Assembly: GCF_039904985.1 (NCBI RefSeq)
Contig: NZ_CP157005.1
Location: 2,542,001 to 2,606,000 of the forward strand
Direction: 5' to 3'
DNA: 64,000 nucleotides
From: Methylomonas sp. AM2-LC
GTDB lineage: Bacteria; Pseudomonadota; Gammaproteobacteria; Methylococcales; Methylomonadaceae
Shown here piece after piece: positions 1-8,040 of the stretch (positions within the stretch are counted from its first letter, which is position 1; every line of letters begins with the position of its first letter). The notes under the pieces were generated by a model that was given only the letters and a program-made list of their open reading frames with translations, was not told where the DNA came from and did not search any database. The position numbers and the translations under genes are program-made.

Positions 1-140
1 TAGTGAGCAAATACACAGCTATCCAAAGGGTATATTATTCATTGTGACAGGCTTAATAACGGGTAGCCGCAAAACCCTTATAATAAGCTTAAGTGATTAA
101 TAATCTTGTATAACTTGCAACAAAAAGTAAAACCATAACT

Positions 141-422
141 ATGTTAATACGCCATGCAATGATAGGTATCAGTTTTATTAGTATAACGCTGCTGTGTGGC
201 GGCGCTTATGCTGAATCGGTGGATGAAACTCTAACAACTCCAAAATTTGAACGTCTGAGTAACGAATTACAATTGAGTGCAGAGCAAAAAGCAAAATTGG
301 CAGAAATTTATAATGAAAAACATGAAAAAATACGTGCCATCCGTGAAGAAACGCAGGAACGTATAGAAGAATTGTTAAATGATGAACAATTAACGAAATG
401 GGATACCTTAAAAAAGCATTGA
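141..422 (+). CDS. Small secreted helical protein, Spy/CpxP-like in composition
   Basis: This 93-residue protein starts with a clear signal peptide (hydrophobic core ISFISITLL, small residues before a likely cut after GGAYA near residue 24). The mature part is charged and helical, with a run rich in Lys, Glu and Arg (residues 48-85). Its motif LSAEQKAKLAEI recalls the LTxxQ segments of Spy/CpxP-type periplasmic proteins, but it is shorter and only one such motif is visible, so the family is uncertain. The last 33 codons lie inside the long repeat, and the second copy at 14637 carries a mutated version of the same 3' end. This suggests the complete gene here is the source copy. Confidence 0.6.
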   Translation: MLIRHAMIGISFISITLLCGGAYAESVDETLTTPKFERLSNELQLSAEQKAKLAEIYNEKHEKIRAIREETQERIEELLNDEQLTKWDTLKKH

Positions 423-434
423 TGATTGCATTTC

Positions 435-459
435 ATCTTTGCGCAAAGATCCGCTTTTT
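435..459 (+). terminator. Possible terminator hairpin after the small secreted-protein gene
   Basis: A perfect 16-base palindrome (ATCTTTGCGCAAAGAT) is followed by CCGCTTTTT, 13 bases after the stop codon. The loop would be very short, so this is a weak terminator candidate. The same structure is copied in the second long repeat. Confidence 0.35.
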
Positions 460-774
460 CTGATTAGCCAGTGATTTCTCCCCGAATTTAATCATCTTAT
501 GCCTAGATGATTAGCCGTTACGCCCATCAACCCAGTGCTGAGCAGAAAAGCTAACTAATTTTATTCATTAGCATACATTTATCGTCACAAGTTTTGGGTA
601 TACACAGTAAGGCTTGTATACCGAAACCCCAGAAAATTTGTCATGCTCAAAAAAGACCAGAGTTAAGACTGACAGCATTCTTAGATTATAATAGCGATAG
701 TTTGGCATGAATTGATATTTTAGCGATTCATGCGCTAAAAGTATTCGTAAACAAAAGTTGCCTACCATGCATCC

Positions 775-801
775 GGCGCAATACGCTTCGCTATTGACGC
801 C
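775..801. repeat. REP-like hairpin, copy 1
   Basis: The arms GGCGCAATA and TATTGACGCC pair around a short centre containing GCTTCGC. The same hairpin recurs at 2562-2585, 15089-15115 and 58240-58266. It looks like a REP sequence of the kind mobilised by RAYT transposases, one of which survives in broken form at 37.5 kb. Confidence 0.7.
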
Positions 802-1126
802 CTATGAGGCAACTGCTTTGATAATTGAGGCTTATGGCCTTGCGATGAATACCTGGCACTGTCGGAAACAGAACGTCAGCAGGACCGGACTTCATATCCA
901 AGTTAACGACTACCTAATTGTTCTTATGAATTCTAAGCTCATCATGCTGTGGCTAGGCAATGCCGGATATTTTAAGATGTGATGTTTAAACTGACCCCGT
1001 GTTTCGCTTAGTCAGTGTCATTCGGGATTGAGCTTAGAATCCAGTAATTAAAAACTGAAAATTAAGCACAGTCCATTAAATTGCCCTATAATTTGACCGT
1101 ATCAATGGGCAAGTATGGAGGCCATT

Positions 1127-1492
1127 ATGACTGATACCGGTTTTTTACATCAAGTGATTACTGACGAAGGTTTTGTTACAGCTAATGTTTTAGCCAAGAT
1201 ATTGCATATTACCCAAAATGATCTTGCTGATGTCACTGGGTTGTCCCGTGACTCTGTCTCTAAGAAAGACCGGTGCAAAAGCAGAACCACACAAGCACGA
1301 TTAAGAGATACGGTGGAAATCATCAATCGCGTGTCGGAATGGTCGGGTGGGGTAGGGCGTGCTTTTGCCTGGTTTCGTTCCCAACCATTGCCCTCATTTG
1401 GCGATAAAACCGCCGAGGATTTGGTAAAGGAAGGCCGTGCTGAAGCGGTCAAAGCGTATCTTGCTCGAATTGCTGATGGAGGCTACGCTTGA
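1127..1492 (+). CDS. Xre/MbcA/ParS-type antitoxin (DUF2384 C-terminal domain)
   Basis: This 121-residue protein should neutralise the RES toxin encoded directly downstream and repress the operon. The N-terminal half (residues 17-60) resembles an Xre-like helix-turn-helix (LAKILHITQNDLADVTGLSR). The C-terminal half (VGRAFAWFRSQPLPSFGDKT, then EAVKAYLARI) is the toxin-binding region typical of the MbcA/ParS/Xre family. I chose ATG 1127 because GGAGG lies five bases upstream, while the ATG at 1115 would place that ribosome site inside the gene. A TATAAT-like box lies at 1087-1092. The stop codon overlaps the toxin start, the usual antitoxin-first order for RES/Xre pairs. Confidence 0.85.
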   Translation: MTDTGFLHQVITDEGFVTANVLAKILHITQNDLADVTGLSRDSVSKKDRCKSRTTQARLRDTVEIINRVSEWSGGVGRAFAWFRSQPLPSFGDKTAEDLVKEGRAEAVKAYLARIADGGYA

Positions 1493-2028
1493 AGACACCC
1501 AGGCGAGGGTTTGCCGGAATTGTTTATCGGGCGCATCATCCTATGTGGGCTTACGATGCGTTGTCAGGGAATGGTGCCAAAAAATATGGCGGGCGGTTTA
1601 ATCGGCCGGGTTGTGCTGCGCTATATACGGCGATTGATCCGACTACCGCATGGATGGAAGCTCAGCAAGGCTTTTCATTCAAACCTCAACCCATGACCTT
1701 AGTGGCTTATGAGGCTATTTGTAAAGATATTGTCGATCTCAATGATGGGGACGTGTTAAAAAGCCTGGGCTGTTCAGCTCTGGATTTGGGCTGTCCTTGG
1801 GAATACATGGCCACTCAAAACCAAGAACCTTCCACTTGGCTATTGGTCGACAGATTGCTGCATCTTGGCATTGCTGGAATTTTAGTTCGCAGTTTTGCAC
1901 CGGGCTGCACGGCCAATAATCAGAACCTTGTGTTGTGGAAATGGACAGAAGCCGAATCCAATACTGTTCGGATTATCGATGATTTCGGTAGGCTTCCAAA
2001 AACAAGGGGATCTTGGCTTGGTGAATAG
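1489..2028 (+). CDS. RES-domain toxin of a RES/Xre toxin-antitoxin system
   Basis: The product is a 179-residue RES-domain protein. RES toxins of characterised systems degrade or ADP-ribosylate cellular targets using NAD; which activity applies here cannot be read from sequence. The diagnostic motif is visible: Y-R-A-H near residue 13, then GGRFNRPG (residues 35-42) and YTAIDPTTAWME, giving the conserved Arg and Glu. It starts with TTG at 1489, which overlaps the antitoxin stop as TTGA. An AGG ribosome site lies at 1480-1482, and an in-frame stop at 1474 excludes any earlier start. The length is normal for the family, so the locus looks intact. Confidence 0.88.
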   Translation: MKTPRRGFAGIVYRAHHPMWAYDALSGNGAKKYGGRFNRPGCAALYTAIDPTTAWMEAQQGFSFKPQPMTLVAYEAICKDIVDLNDGDVLKSLGCSALDLGCPWEYMATQNQEPSTWLLVDRLLHLGIAGILVRSFAPGCTANNQNLVLWKWTEAESNTVRIIDDFGRLPKTRGSWLGE

Positions 2029-2218
2029 CACTAAGTGCTTTTTGCTCTTAAGGTGATTTTACATTTCAAAGTCAGTGTCAACGAATTGTGGGTAAATTAA
2101 CCAGTTGTTAAGTTACATCAAATTGGACATTTCTAAATTGCTAAAACAGGACATTTGAACATTGCGCTAACATCTAGACTTTGCATGATCAAGATTATGA
2201 AAAATTTTTATATATTCC

Positions 2219-2632
2219 GTGATTATAGTAGCGATAGTCTGGCATGAATTGATATTTTAGCGATTCATGCGCTAAAAGTATTCCTAAACAAAAGACGCCT
2301 ACCATGCATCCGGCAATGGTATGGACTTCCCCTCTATAAGCACGGAAAGGCCTACAGGCATTGTATCTAACCTTTGGGTTACCTTTTACTATGAGGCAAT
2401 GCGGTTGTACCGCCCGGATTGGGCAGGTAAAACATACCCGCATATCTAAAACTGGCATTGGCACTGCCACTGCTGTCAACCTGGTTTCCATAGAGAACTG
2501 ACCCCGTTGCGCTTATTCGCCATCGAAAATAAATTGCTTGCAAAACAGTGGAGTCCATATACGCAATACGCTTCGCTATTGACGCCCTTTGAGGCAACCT
2601 ATTTGATAATTGAGGCTTATGGCCTTGATTAA
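2219..2632 (+). repeat. Interrupted copy of the dispersed repeat, including a REP hairpin
   Basis: Bases 2219-2307 match 686-775 and bases 2562-2632 match 778-844 of the long repeat. About 250 bases of unrelated DNA lie between the two halves. The REP hairpin sits at 2562-2585. Short reverse-strand reading frames here are only translations of the repeat. Apart from this copy I see no gene between 2029 and 3055. Confidence 0.75.
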
Positions 2633-3055
2633 AGCGGAACAGAGCGGATTTATCGGCGAGCTGCCCGAAGATCATCTTAGTCCAGAAACTTTCGACTAAT
2701 CTCTGGTTAATGAAATTGTTTAGTGGAAGGTTAATCGCTATGCCCAGTTGTCGTCAGAAACGTTATTCTGCCCATTTGGAGCGAAGCTACAATTTGACGA
2801 CACATAAGCAAAAGCTAATTTAGGTGACTGGCTGCTCTAACTTGATTCAACCCCTTGCAGCATTGCATTTATGCCTATTTTTATATTCCCTTTATCTGTT
2901 TTACAGATTTTATTACAACTTTTTTATGAGTAGTTCTGTACATTATTCACTTGGTCATCAAGGTGGATTGCCGAGTATACGAATGGATTTTTTTCAGATT
3001 ATTTATGCGGCCGGAATCTATTGATTACTGGTAGCAAAGTCCTTTAGGGGGCAAT

Positions 3056-3244
3056 ATGCACAATTCGAAAAATTTTTATAGAGATATCGTAACAGGACTT
3101 TGTTTTACATTCGGCATTTTTGGCTTTATGTCTGGTGAATTCATCCTATCCACTCTGCTGTTTGGGTTCACCAGCCTAGTCAGCAATCTCGATTTTAGCC
3201 CCTCTTTTTCGCACTTAAAATCTTTCCGTACTACTCGCTTGTAG
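3056..3244 (+). CDS. Hypothetical small membrane protein
   Basis: This is a 62-residue reading frame with a hydrophobic stretch at about residues 12-42 (LCFTFGIFGFMSGEFILSTLLFGF), which could form one long or two short membrane segments. A GGGGG stretch seven bases before the ATG could serve as a ribosome site. No family is recognised. It lies in a stretch full of gene remnants, so it may be a leftover rather than a working gene. Confidence 0.3.
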   Translation: MHNSKNFYRDIVTGLCFTFGIFGFMSGEFILSTLLFGFTSLVSNLDFSPSFSHLKSFRTTRL

Positions 3245-3315
3245 CAAACAGCCCCGCGCAGTTAAAAAACATAAATGCACAACATTTCGATATTGATTTG
3301 GGAAGTACTGTTTAG

Positions 3316-3519
3316 AGGTGTGAAAAATTACTATCGGCAGGACACTACGCTGCTATTATTGGCTTGACAGATAATAGCCCCATTGCTGTTTCGACAATCA
3401 CAGAAACTTACGCTCTCTATGCTGGCGGAAAGATAGGTGTAATTCAAGAGTTTTATGTTATTCCTACGTTTCGCTCTTCAGGTGTCGGAGCAATGCTGAT
3501 AGAGCAGGTCAAAGATTAG
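3316..3519 (+). pseudogene. GNAT acetyltransferase fragment
   Basis: No start codon is present, but the frame open from 3316 encodes a recognisable GNAT core. It has PIAVSTITET, then EFYVIPTFRSSGVG, which matches the acetyl-CoA-binding motif A (V-x-P-x-x-R-x-x-G-x-G) and is followed by AMLIEQV. The frame stops at a TAG right after EQVKD, where intact members continue through motif B. The N-terminal half of a normal ~150-residue GNAT is also missing. This is the remains of an acetyltransferase gene broken at both ends, with no inferred function today. Confidence 0.7.
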
Positions 3520-3595
3520 TATCCGTCCAGCCGTCCCATCTAGCTAAATAGAGTCAAAAATATCATCCTTAGTGTTTTTCTAAGGAGATTAAGCA

Positions 3596-3697
3596 ATGAG
3601 TTTACCCAGTAAGTGGATTAGTCATATTGAAAACTGGCAGCGCAGCGATGGTCGGACCAGTGCGTTTCCCGAGCTTGATATAAAGCTTGACTGCTAG
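3596..3697 (+). pseudogene. Insertion-sequence accessory protein remnant (IS66 TnpA-like N-terminus)
   Basis: A short 33-codon frame with a good ribosome site (TAAGGAGA) encodes MSLPSKWISHIENWQRSD and then loses similarity. The opening resembles the N-terminus of the small TnpA-type accessory proteins of IS66-like elements (a short helical lead with the W-x-x-S-G/D pattern). Downstream bases (3750-3790) look like decayed insertion-sequence DNA. Only a remnant is supported. Confidence 0.4.
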
Positions 3698-3839
3698 AAT
3701 GCGGTCTTCGTATGTGTACATGAACTACCTCCAAGTAGTCCAAGTTATTGTCCGCACCCCCGGGTGGTCAATTTTCAATTAGCGCCAACACTCTGATCTT
3801 GCAATATATTAAACTGGTGAAATGTCAGTCATTAGGCCC

Positions 3840-4382
3840 TTATTTAGGATAATTCGTATAAAGAAGTTTTGTTAATTCCTCTGCCAGTTTCATTGCATCA
3901 GGTCGTAAAGTTGGTATTTCAAAATGAAAGCTGCGAATTTCCCAATTATCTTTAATCTGAACAAAATAAATAACAATTAGAGCATCACTAATGTGCTTGG
4001 TTTTTACACGATAGACAGCCTGTATATTTTGATTCAATTCTGGATGTGAAGACCAATAAGGTACATCTCCACCACCTAAGCCAATCGCGATATAATTTTC
4101 AGCGGGAAACGGTGATTGATTGATCGTCTCAATTTCACCTATCTTTTCAAAAAGCAAACCTAGTTTGGTTGAAATTGCTGTTTGATCAGCCACAAGTTTA
4201 GTTGCATTGTAGTTTTCAGGATAGTGAAAAAACTGAGCTCCTTCTTTGTAATTATGATTTTTTAACAAGCTAATAAATTCATCTGCTCTCATTATTAGTG
4301 AATTGTCAGCACTAGCGACTTTCAATTGAAAAATCGCCATTATTATTAAAATAAACAAAAAGTAATTACGCATTGTATTCAT
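3840..4382 (-). CDS. Secreted protein of unknown function
   Basis: This 180-residue protein has a signal peptide (LFILIIMAIFQLKVASA, cut near residue 25). The mature domain is mixed alpha/beta with a glycine cluster (AIGLGGGDVPYW, about residues 98-109) and a C-terminal beta-rich half (ALIVIYFVQIKDNWEIRSF) that resembles NTF2-like or DUF3887-type folds in general pattern only. No catalytic motif is visible. It sits 17 bases downstream of the zinc-ribbon membrane protein on the same strand, so the two are probably co-transcribed. Confidence 0.6.
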   Translation of the reverse strand: MNTMRNYFLFILIIMAIFQLKVASADNSLIMRADEFISLLKNHNYKEGAQFFHYPENYNATKLVADQTAISTKLGLLFEKIGEIETINQSPFPAENYIAIGLGGGDVPYWSSHPELNQNIQAVYRVKTKHISDALIVIYFVQIKDNWEIRSFHFEIPTLRPDAMKLAEELTKLLYTNYPK

Positions 4383-4399
4383 TACTTATATACTTCGAC

Positions 4400-4705
4400 C
4401 TAATTACTAAGTTTATAATCGCAATGATAACAACGCAATTTGTCGAGGGATGTAAATAAAAGGCTTGCTCGAAGAGCCGGCTTCCCGCAACTTGGACAAC
4501 GTACCGCAGTTAATCTCAACAGAAGTACAAAATCAATGACAACCCAAAGAAAGTTAAGCGTGTTAAAAAACCATTTAGGGGGCACTCCGATAGTAAATTT
4601 ATATAACATAATTAGCGATAAACCTGCCATAGCACCAAATGGAACCCAAAGCCAATATGCTTTGCGGCGTTTACGAATTTGTTCTAAAGCATTATTTGTT
4701 GGCAT
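4400..4705 (-). CDS. Two-helix membrane protein with C-terminal zinc ribbon
   Basis: This 101-residue protein has two probable membrane helices (about residues 18-38 and 47-66). They are followed by a cytoplasmic zinc ribbon formed by CPSC (residues 71-74) and CYHC (residues 92-95). The function is unknown; small proteins of this kind often anchor metal or nucleic-acid binding at the membrane. It precedes the secreted protein gene by 17 bases in what looks like a two-gene operon. The first residues MPTNNALEQIRKRRK are basic and would stay in the cytoplasm. Confidence 0.55.
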   Translation of the reverse strand: MPTNNALEQIRKRRKAYWLWVPFGAMAGLSLIMLYKFTIGVPPKWFFNTLNFLWVVIDFVLLLRLTAVRCPSCGKPALRASLLFTSLDKLRCYHCDYKLSN

Positions 4706-4820
4706 TGCTAAATTTCCAAGAAATTATAAGATTCAAATTTATAGTTTTTAATAGGATTAATATATACATCCTATGCAAATAGACGATTATTGCCATTCAA
4801 TTTAAAAGAGGAGTTAACTC

Positions 4821-5590
4821 GGCTTTGTTGAATAAATCAGAAATTAGGCGAGTTTGACCGTCGGCGGCCCTAATTCAAATTTTAACAGACACAGGCATGC
4901 CTAAGCAGGTCATCCGATTGAGCGCAACGGCACTTGCCCAAGCCTCCGCTTTTTGTTGCGGCAGTTGACGCGCTTTCATCGTATTGCCAAAAATCCGCTT
5001 GTAGCGTTGCATGGCTAATTCAACATGACTGCGTAAACCATACTCGATTTTCTTCTGCCAGGCAATACGGCCGAGCTGTTCAATATCATGAATGTGCTGG
5101 TCGCGCTGTGTGTTGCTTGCGAGTGAACAAACAGCCGTTTTGTGCGGTGGAACGACCACTTTTGCTGCGGGTTGTTTGTCTAAAACAGCTCGCGATATGG
5201 GTTCGCCATCGTAGGCACCAACGCCCATGAACGTGTCGAAAGTGCTGTCAATTTGATCTAAAAGATCGGGAACCGCCGAGGTGTCGCCCACTTCTGGCGT
5301 AGTGAGTTCACAGGCCAGTACTTGATGGTTTTCATCAATAGCCAGATGCGGTTTACGCCAAGTGCGCCGGGCCGGTACATCGTGTTTTTCTTGATGCCAT
5401 TCGTCTTTACCATAGATCTTGAGCCCTGTAGAATCAACAATGACGAAACTACCAGGTTCCAACGCTTTGGTTAAGGCATGCCGAGGCAAAGCCACGCTAC
5501 GTTTGGAAATGCTACTGAAATCTGGAATGGTGATGTTCGCTTTCAGCACACGAGCCAGAGATATCATAAAGCCTTCCGCTTGGCGTAACG
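4821..5590 (-). mobile_element. Truncated IS5-family element, IS903 group
   Basis: The outer end at 4821-4838 reads GGCTTTGTTGAATAAATC, which is the terminal inverted repeat known from IS903-type members of the IS5 family. The transposase 5' part and the other inverted repeat are missing. IS homology begins abruptly at about 5590, where the broken vapC gene ends. The element can therefore no longer move by itself. Confidence 0.8.
4875..5567 (-). pseudogene. IS903-type DDE transposase, N-terminus missing
   Basis: The 230-residue frame holds the catalytic region of an IS5-family DDE transposase. The first Asp is in FVIVDSTGLKIYG, the second in MGVGAYDGEP, and the last acidic residue lies in the Y-(2)-R-(3)-E pattern around YGLRSHVELAMQRYKR. 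A complete protein is about 300 residues, so roughly 80-100 N-terminal residues are absent. The frame remains open upstream of the first ATG for nine codons (PLRQAEGF, part of the normal protein) and then hits a stop at the junction with vapC. It is a remnant. Confidence 0.8.
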
Positions 5591-5591
5591 G

Positions 5592-5894
5592 CTAGCGGCG
5601 ATCATCATGTCGAGTGATGCCAACCGACATGCAAGAAGCACGTAAATCGCCATAAACGGTGGAAACTTGATCGTCCCAGGGCAATGTCTCAACACGAAAA
5701 AGAAATTCACGGATAAGTTTTGCAAGGGTGGCCGGATGCCCCTTGCGGGCTAAGCCATATAAAAGTTCGCCTTGTGTGACTGCGGATATGGTAATACCGT
5801 CCATCGGTAGCGACTCCAGCCGGTTACGAATCTCCGGGGGATGGCTTTTGATAATATAACTGGCCATATTTGTATCCAGCATATAACGTATCAA
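5592..5894 (-). pseudogene. vapC: VapC-type PIN-domain toxin, frameshifted and truncated
   Basis: The N-terminal part is a normal VapC ribonuclease: MLDTN with the first acidic residue, SAVTQGELLYGL with the conserved Glu, and DDQVSTVYGDLR. After MSVGI the frame changes, and the expected SLDMMIAA motif is found in the next frame at about 5594-5618. VapC similarity then ends where the IS903-type transposase begins. The encoded 100 residues lack the third acidic site and the C-terminal helix of a ~130-residue VapC, so nuclease activity should be lost. The start overlaps the vapB stop as ATGA. Confidence 0.8.
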
Positions 5895-6130
5895 AACAAA
5901 TCCCTTTCTTGGTTCGGCAGGTCTTCGCGATCTGCCATGAAATCAGCCGGAATCTTTGTGCGGTCGGCAAGCTCGAAAAATTCCGCCCAGGATGCCAGTT
6001 TGGGCGACAGTATAACTTCGCCAGTCATGGGATCACGACGAATAAATACTTCCGCCCCTGGAAAACGGAATTCTTTCGGAAGCCGTAGTGCTTTCCGGCC
6101 TGTGATAAATAACTTCGCAGTCGTATGCAT
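5891..6130 (-). CDS. vapB: VapB-type AbrB/MazE-fold antitoxin
   Basis: This 79-residue antitoxin of the VapBC family has an N-terminal swapped-hairpin DNA-binding domain (AKLFITGRKALRLPKEF) and a C-terminal toxin-binding tail rich in acidic residues and ending ADREDLPNQERDLF. I chose ATG 6130 because an AGGGG site lies just upstream and family members start with M-x-T-A-K-L-F; the frame open to 6187 would add an unusual leader. It appears intact while its toxin partner is broken, so it may persist as an autonomous repressor. An inverted repeat at 6163-6183 is the likely operator. Confidence 0.82.
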   Translation of the reverse strand: MHTTAKLFITGRKALRLPKEFRFPGAEVFIRRDPMTGEVILSPKLASWAEFFELADRTKIPADFMADREDLPNQERDLF

Positions 6131-6162
6131 ACTAACCCCTATCATTAAATAGATATCAAGAG

Positions 6163-6183
6163 TATATAACGGGTTGGTATATA
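6163..6183. promoter_or_regulatory. Probable VapB operator (imperfect palindrome)
   Basis: The arms TATATAAC and GGTATATA are separated by five bases and pair with one mismatch. The site lies 33 bases upstream of the vapB start, where autoregulatory operators of vapBC operons are usually found. Confidence 0.45.
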
Positions 6184-6450
6184 TCAATGATATTTATCTG
6201 TTTGGTTCGATAAGGGTAACCCCCAAAAGTGTTAGTTCTGATCTAAGCCACTTTCCATCAGTACCGTTTTAAATATTTTTTCAAGTTCATACGGCTAATT
6301 TTAAATGTTTTTTTAACAGGCTAGATTTGAAACCTAATTTCTGAAAGTCTATAGGTTCGTCATGCTGGTTCAAAAAAACGAGGGTTTGGCTGGACTGATT
6401 TCCCTGTCAAAAAAAATCCGCATCTTACGCCAGTTTATGTAAGATAGGAT

Positions 6451-6686
6451 GACCGTAAGGATTGCACCGTAAATGGGCAATAGCGGCTATTCTCATGCGT
6501 ATATAGCTTCTAGATGGGGTATTCTTCCATATTTGACATCGTTTTGTGAATTTTATAAGTTATTTAAGCGAAAGATTTGGTATGCTAAAGCCAATTATTG
6601 GCAAAATATAGTGATTTTTACGTCAAATAATCCTAAATCACCTGATTTTGTTTACTATTACCCATTTACGGTGCAATCCTTACGGT
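6451..6686. mobile_element. 236 bp miniature inverted-repeat element
   Basis: The ends are inverted copies over 34 bases with one mismatch: GACCGTAAGGATTGC at 6451 and its complement ending at 6686. The interior is AT-rich and encodes no transposase. No clear target duplication was found. The frame that spans most of it (6473-6694) is a by-product of the repeat and is not counted as a gene. Confidence 0.75.
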
Positions 6687-6690
6687 CCCC

Positions 6691-6864
6691 CTAATAGACA
6701 ATGTAACGAATGGTTGGTTTTCTGGGACAACTAATGGATCCTCTAGTGCCGCCGGATCGAATAGTGTCGATGCTGCTGCTACAAATAGCGAAGCTGATGG
6801 AGGCTTTGTCCTTTATCCGAATATGTCAAATACTAATCAACTGCAAAGTGTTTATAGAAAATAA
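6691..6864 (+). pseudogene. C-terminal end of a larger secreted or surface protein
   Basis: Directly after the miniature element, a frame open without a start encodes 57 residues of convincing coding character (NGWFSGTTNGSSSAAGSN, VDAAATNSEADGG) ending LYPNMSNTNQLQSVYRK. It is rich in Ser, Thr, Gly and Asn, like the C-terminus of an exported protein. The 5' part of the gene is not found across the element. The last seven codons contain the 20 bp sequence that reappears at 7481-7500 before the next cassette gene. It may be the tail of the protein whose partners are encoded by the two cassettes downstream. Confidence 0.5.
6842..6861 (+). repeat. 20 bp cassette-boundary repeat, copy 1
   Basis: TGCAAAGTGTTTATAGAAAA is identical to 7481-7500. 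Here it lies in the last codons of the C-terminal fragment and eight bases before the first cassette gene. Confidence 0.8.
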
Positions 6865-6868
6865 TCTC

Positions 6869-7195
6869 ATGCAAATGATACTAAATATTATTCTAGTAAT
6901 AACTTTTTTAGTTTTGCTTATTTATTGCCTTGTTTATACTGCTCTATTTATTATTTCATTGGCTCAGTTTTTGTTCAATTTACCTAATAGTGAGCATGAA
7001 AGGCAAGTTAAGATTAATGGGATATTTTCATATTTCCCTCAATTTATTTTGTTTTCAGAATATTTAGATTCACCACATAAAGAAAATGCAAAATTGGTAG
7101 TAAGAAGATTTATTTTAATATTGATTTTATGGTCACTTTTTTTTATTTTAAAGTTTGTCATAGATAATGATTTTTTAATGTCTTTAAAAAAGTAA
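6869..7195 (+). CDS. Hypothetical membrane protein of cassette 1
   Basis: This small membrane protein (108 residues from ATG 6869) has a long hydrophobic stretch at residues 3-35 (IILVITFLVLLIYCLVYTALFI). A soluble loop follows (NLPNSEHERQVKINGIF, SEYLDSPHKENAKL), then a second membrane segment near the C-terminus (FILILILWSLFFILKFVI). A longer frame opens at 6710, but its first 53 codons run over the neighbouring C-terminal fragment in another frame, so I prefer the ATG five bases after that stop codon. The family is unknown. Its position directly behind a protein C-terminus, inside a repeated cassette, recalls immunity proteins of polymorphic toxins, but that is inference. Confidence 0.55.
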   Translation: MQMILNIILVITFLVLLIYCLVYTALFIISLAQFLFNLPNSEHERQVKINGIFSYFPQFILFSEYLDSPHKENAKLVVRRFILILILWSLFFILKFVIDNDFLMSLKK

Positions 7196-7393
7196 GAATA
7201 CAACCTATTTGGTGCTAACTTATCAAGAGAAAATGTAATTTTTAGGGCAACACTTTTGGGAGCACGGTTACTTTGTTTAGAGGGTTAGTACGGATGAGAC
7301 GATGATCAGAGAATACATTCATCAAGAGCTATAACATCGAAGAACTGAACAACACCTTTTAGGTGGCAATTAAATATCTTGGGAGAATAGGGG
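7196..7393. other. Non-coding tail of cassette 1
   Basis: No gene is seen here. The stretch lies between the membrane protein stop and the first cassette hairpin. Confidence 0.5.
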
Positions 7394-7463
7394 ACGTACC
7401 ACTAAATAAAAAACATGGTGGTACGTCTGTTAAAAGATGAAATTCAGCGTCCTAAAAAATAAG
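7394..7463 (+). repeat. Cassette-end hairpin repeat, copy 1
   Basis: This segment aligns with 8041-8110. The inverted core ACGTACCAC...GTGGTACGT is followed by the shared bases CTGTTAAA and GATGAAAT. It lies about 200 bases after the first cassette gene and may act as a terminator or a recombination site. Confidence 0.75.
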
Positions 7464-7480
7464 GGGTGTACCACTATAAA

Positions 7481-7500
7481 TGCAAAGTGTTTATAGAAAA
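7481..7500 (+). repeat. 20 bp cassette-boundary repeat, copy 2
   Basis: Identical to 6842-6861, 639 bases downstream. It lies 87 bases before the lipoprotein gene of cassette 2 and is not in a recognisable coding frame. Confidence 0.8.
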
Positions 7501-7587
7501 CTATAATAATTTTTGCATATTTTTAATATGGTCTATGAATAAGTGCATGGAAAAATTAATGATTGAACGAGGCTCGGATATTAATAT

Positions 7588-8025
7588 ATGCGCTTGTTAA
7601 AGTCTTTATTTATAAGGTTTACTTTATTTATTATTATTTTAGCAGTTATTGTTTTATTGACTGGATGCATTCCTGGACATTTAAAAGTTTCTATTAATAA
7701 CACTGAAGCAGTGCCAGTACTTAGTAGTAATGTTTTGCCAGTGTTTAATATTGATCAAGAAACTGGTCGTTGTGAAAAAAGTGATGATTCCGTTTTAATA
7801 GGTAGAGTTTCGGTTGATAAGATCAATTACGGTAAGCATAGGACAATGTGGTCCCTTTCGGCTGAGAAAGATGAAGTTCCACTTAATAAGCTTGAATATG
7901 GATATGTACCTAAAGGGTTTCATGAGTTAGAAAAAGCTGAGCCTCTTGCTCTTAGTGGAGAATATGTAATTGTAGTTTCTTCTGGGTATGGGTGTACTGG
8001 TCAACTTTATTTTTACATTAAGTAA
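7588..8025 (+). CDS. Lipoprotein of cassette 2, immunity-protein-like
   Basis: This 145-residue protein has a lipoprotein signal: basic start, hydrophobic core and lipobox LLTGC with Cys27. The mature part is a compact beta-rich domain with HLKVSINNTEAVP near the start, two or three further cysteines (ETGRCEKS, GYGCTG) and the strand SGEYVIVVSSGYGC near the end. This is reminiscent of the small periplasmic lipoproteins predicted as immunity factors for secretion-system toxins, where a short Ig-like domain follows the lipobox; I cannot confirm that family here. No cognate toxin is encoded next to it. Confidence 0.6.
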   Translation: MRLLKSLFIRFTLFIIILAVIVLLTGCIPGHLKVSINNTEAVPVLSSNVLPVFNIDQETGRCEKSDDSVLIGRVSVDKINYGKHRTMWSLSAEKDEVPLNKLEYGYVPKGFHELEKAEPLALSGEYVIVVSSGYGCTGQLYFYIK

Positions 8026-8040
8026 TAAAAACAATGGGAA

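Larger units (their letters stand above)
322..844 (+). repeat. Long direct repeat, copy 1 (about 520 bp)
   Basis: This segment matches 14637-15157 almost base for base in the same orientation. It starts inside the 3' end of the small secreted-protein gene, runs through non-coding DNA with a 9 bp stem hairpin (489-513), and ends just after a REP hairpin. Parts of it recur in weaker form at 2219-2632 and about 30824-30910, so it is composed of elements dispersed in this genome. The two long copies bracket the toxin-antitoxin island. Confidence 0.9.

Noticed and set aside
758..982. 74-residue plus-strand ORF
   Set aside because: More than a third of it is a translation of the REP hairpin and repeat; no ribosome site or family.
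2195..2675. Two overlapping 98-residue minus-strand ORFs
   Set aside because: They translate the dispersed repeat and change content with each repeat copy.
2824..3024. 66-residue hydrophobic ORF
   Set aside because: AT-rich low-complexity composition with no ribosome site; lies among gene remnants.
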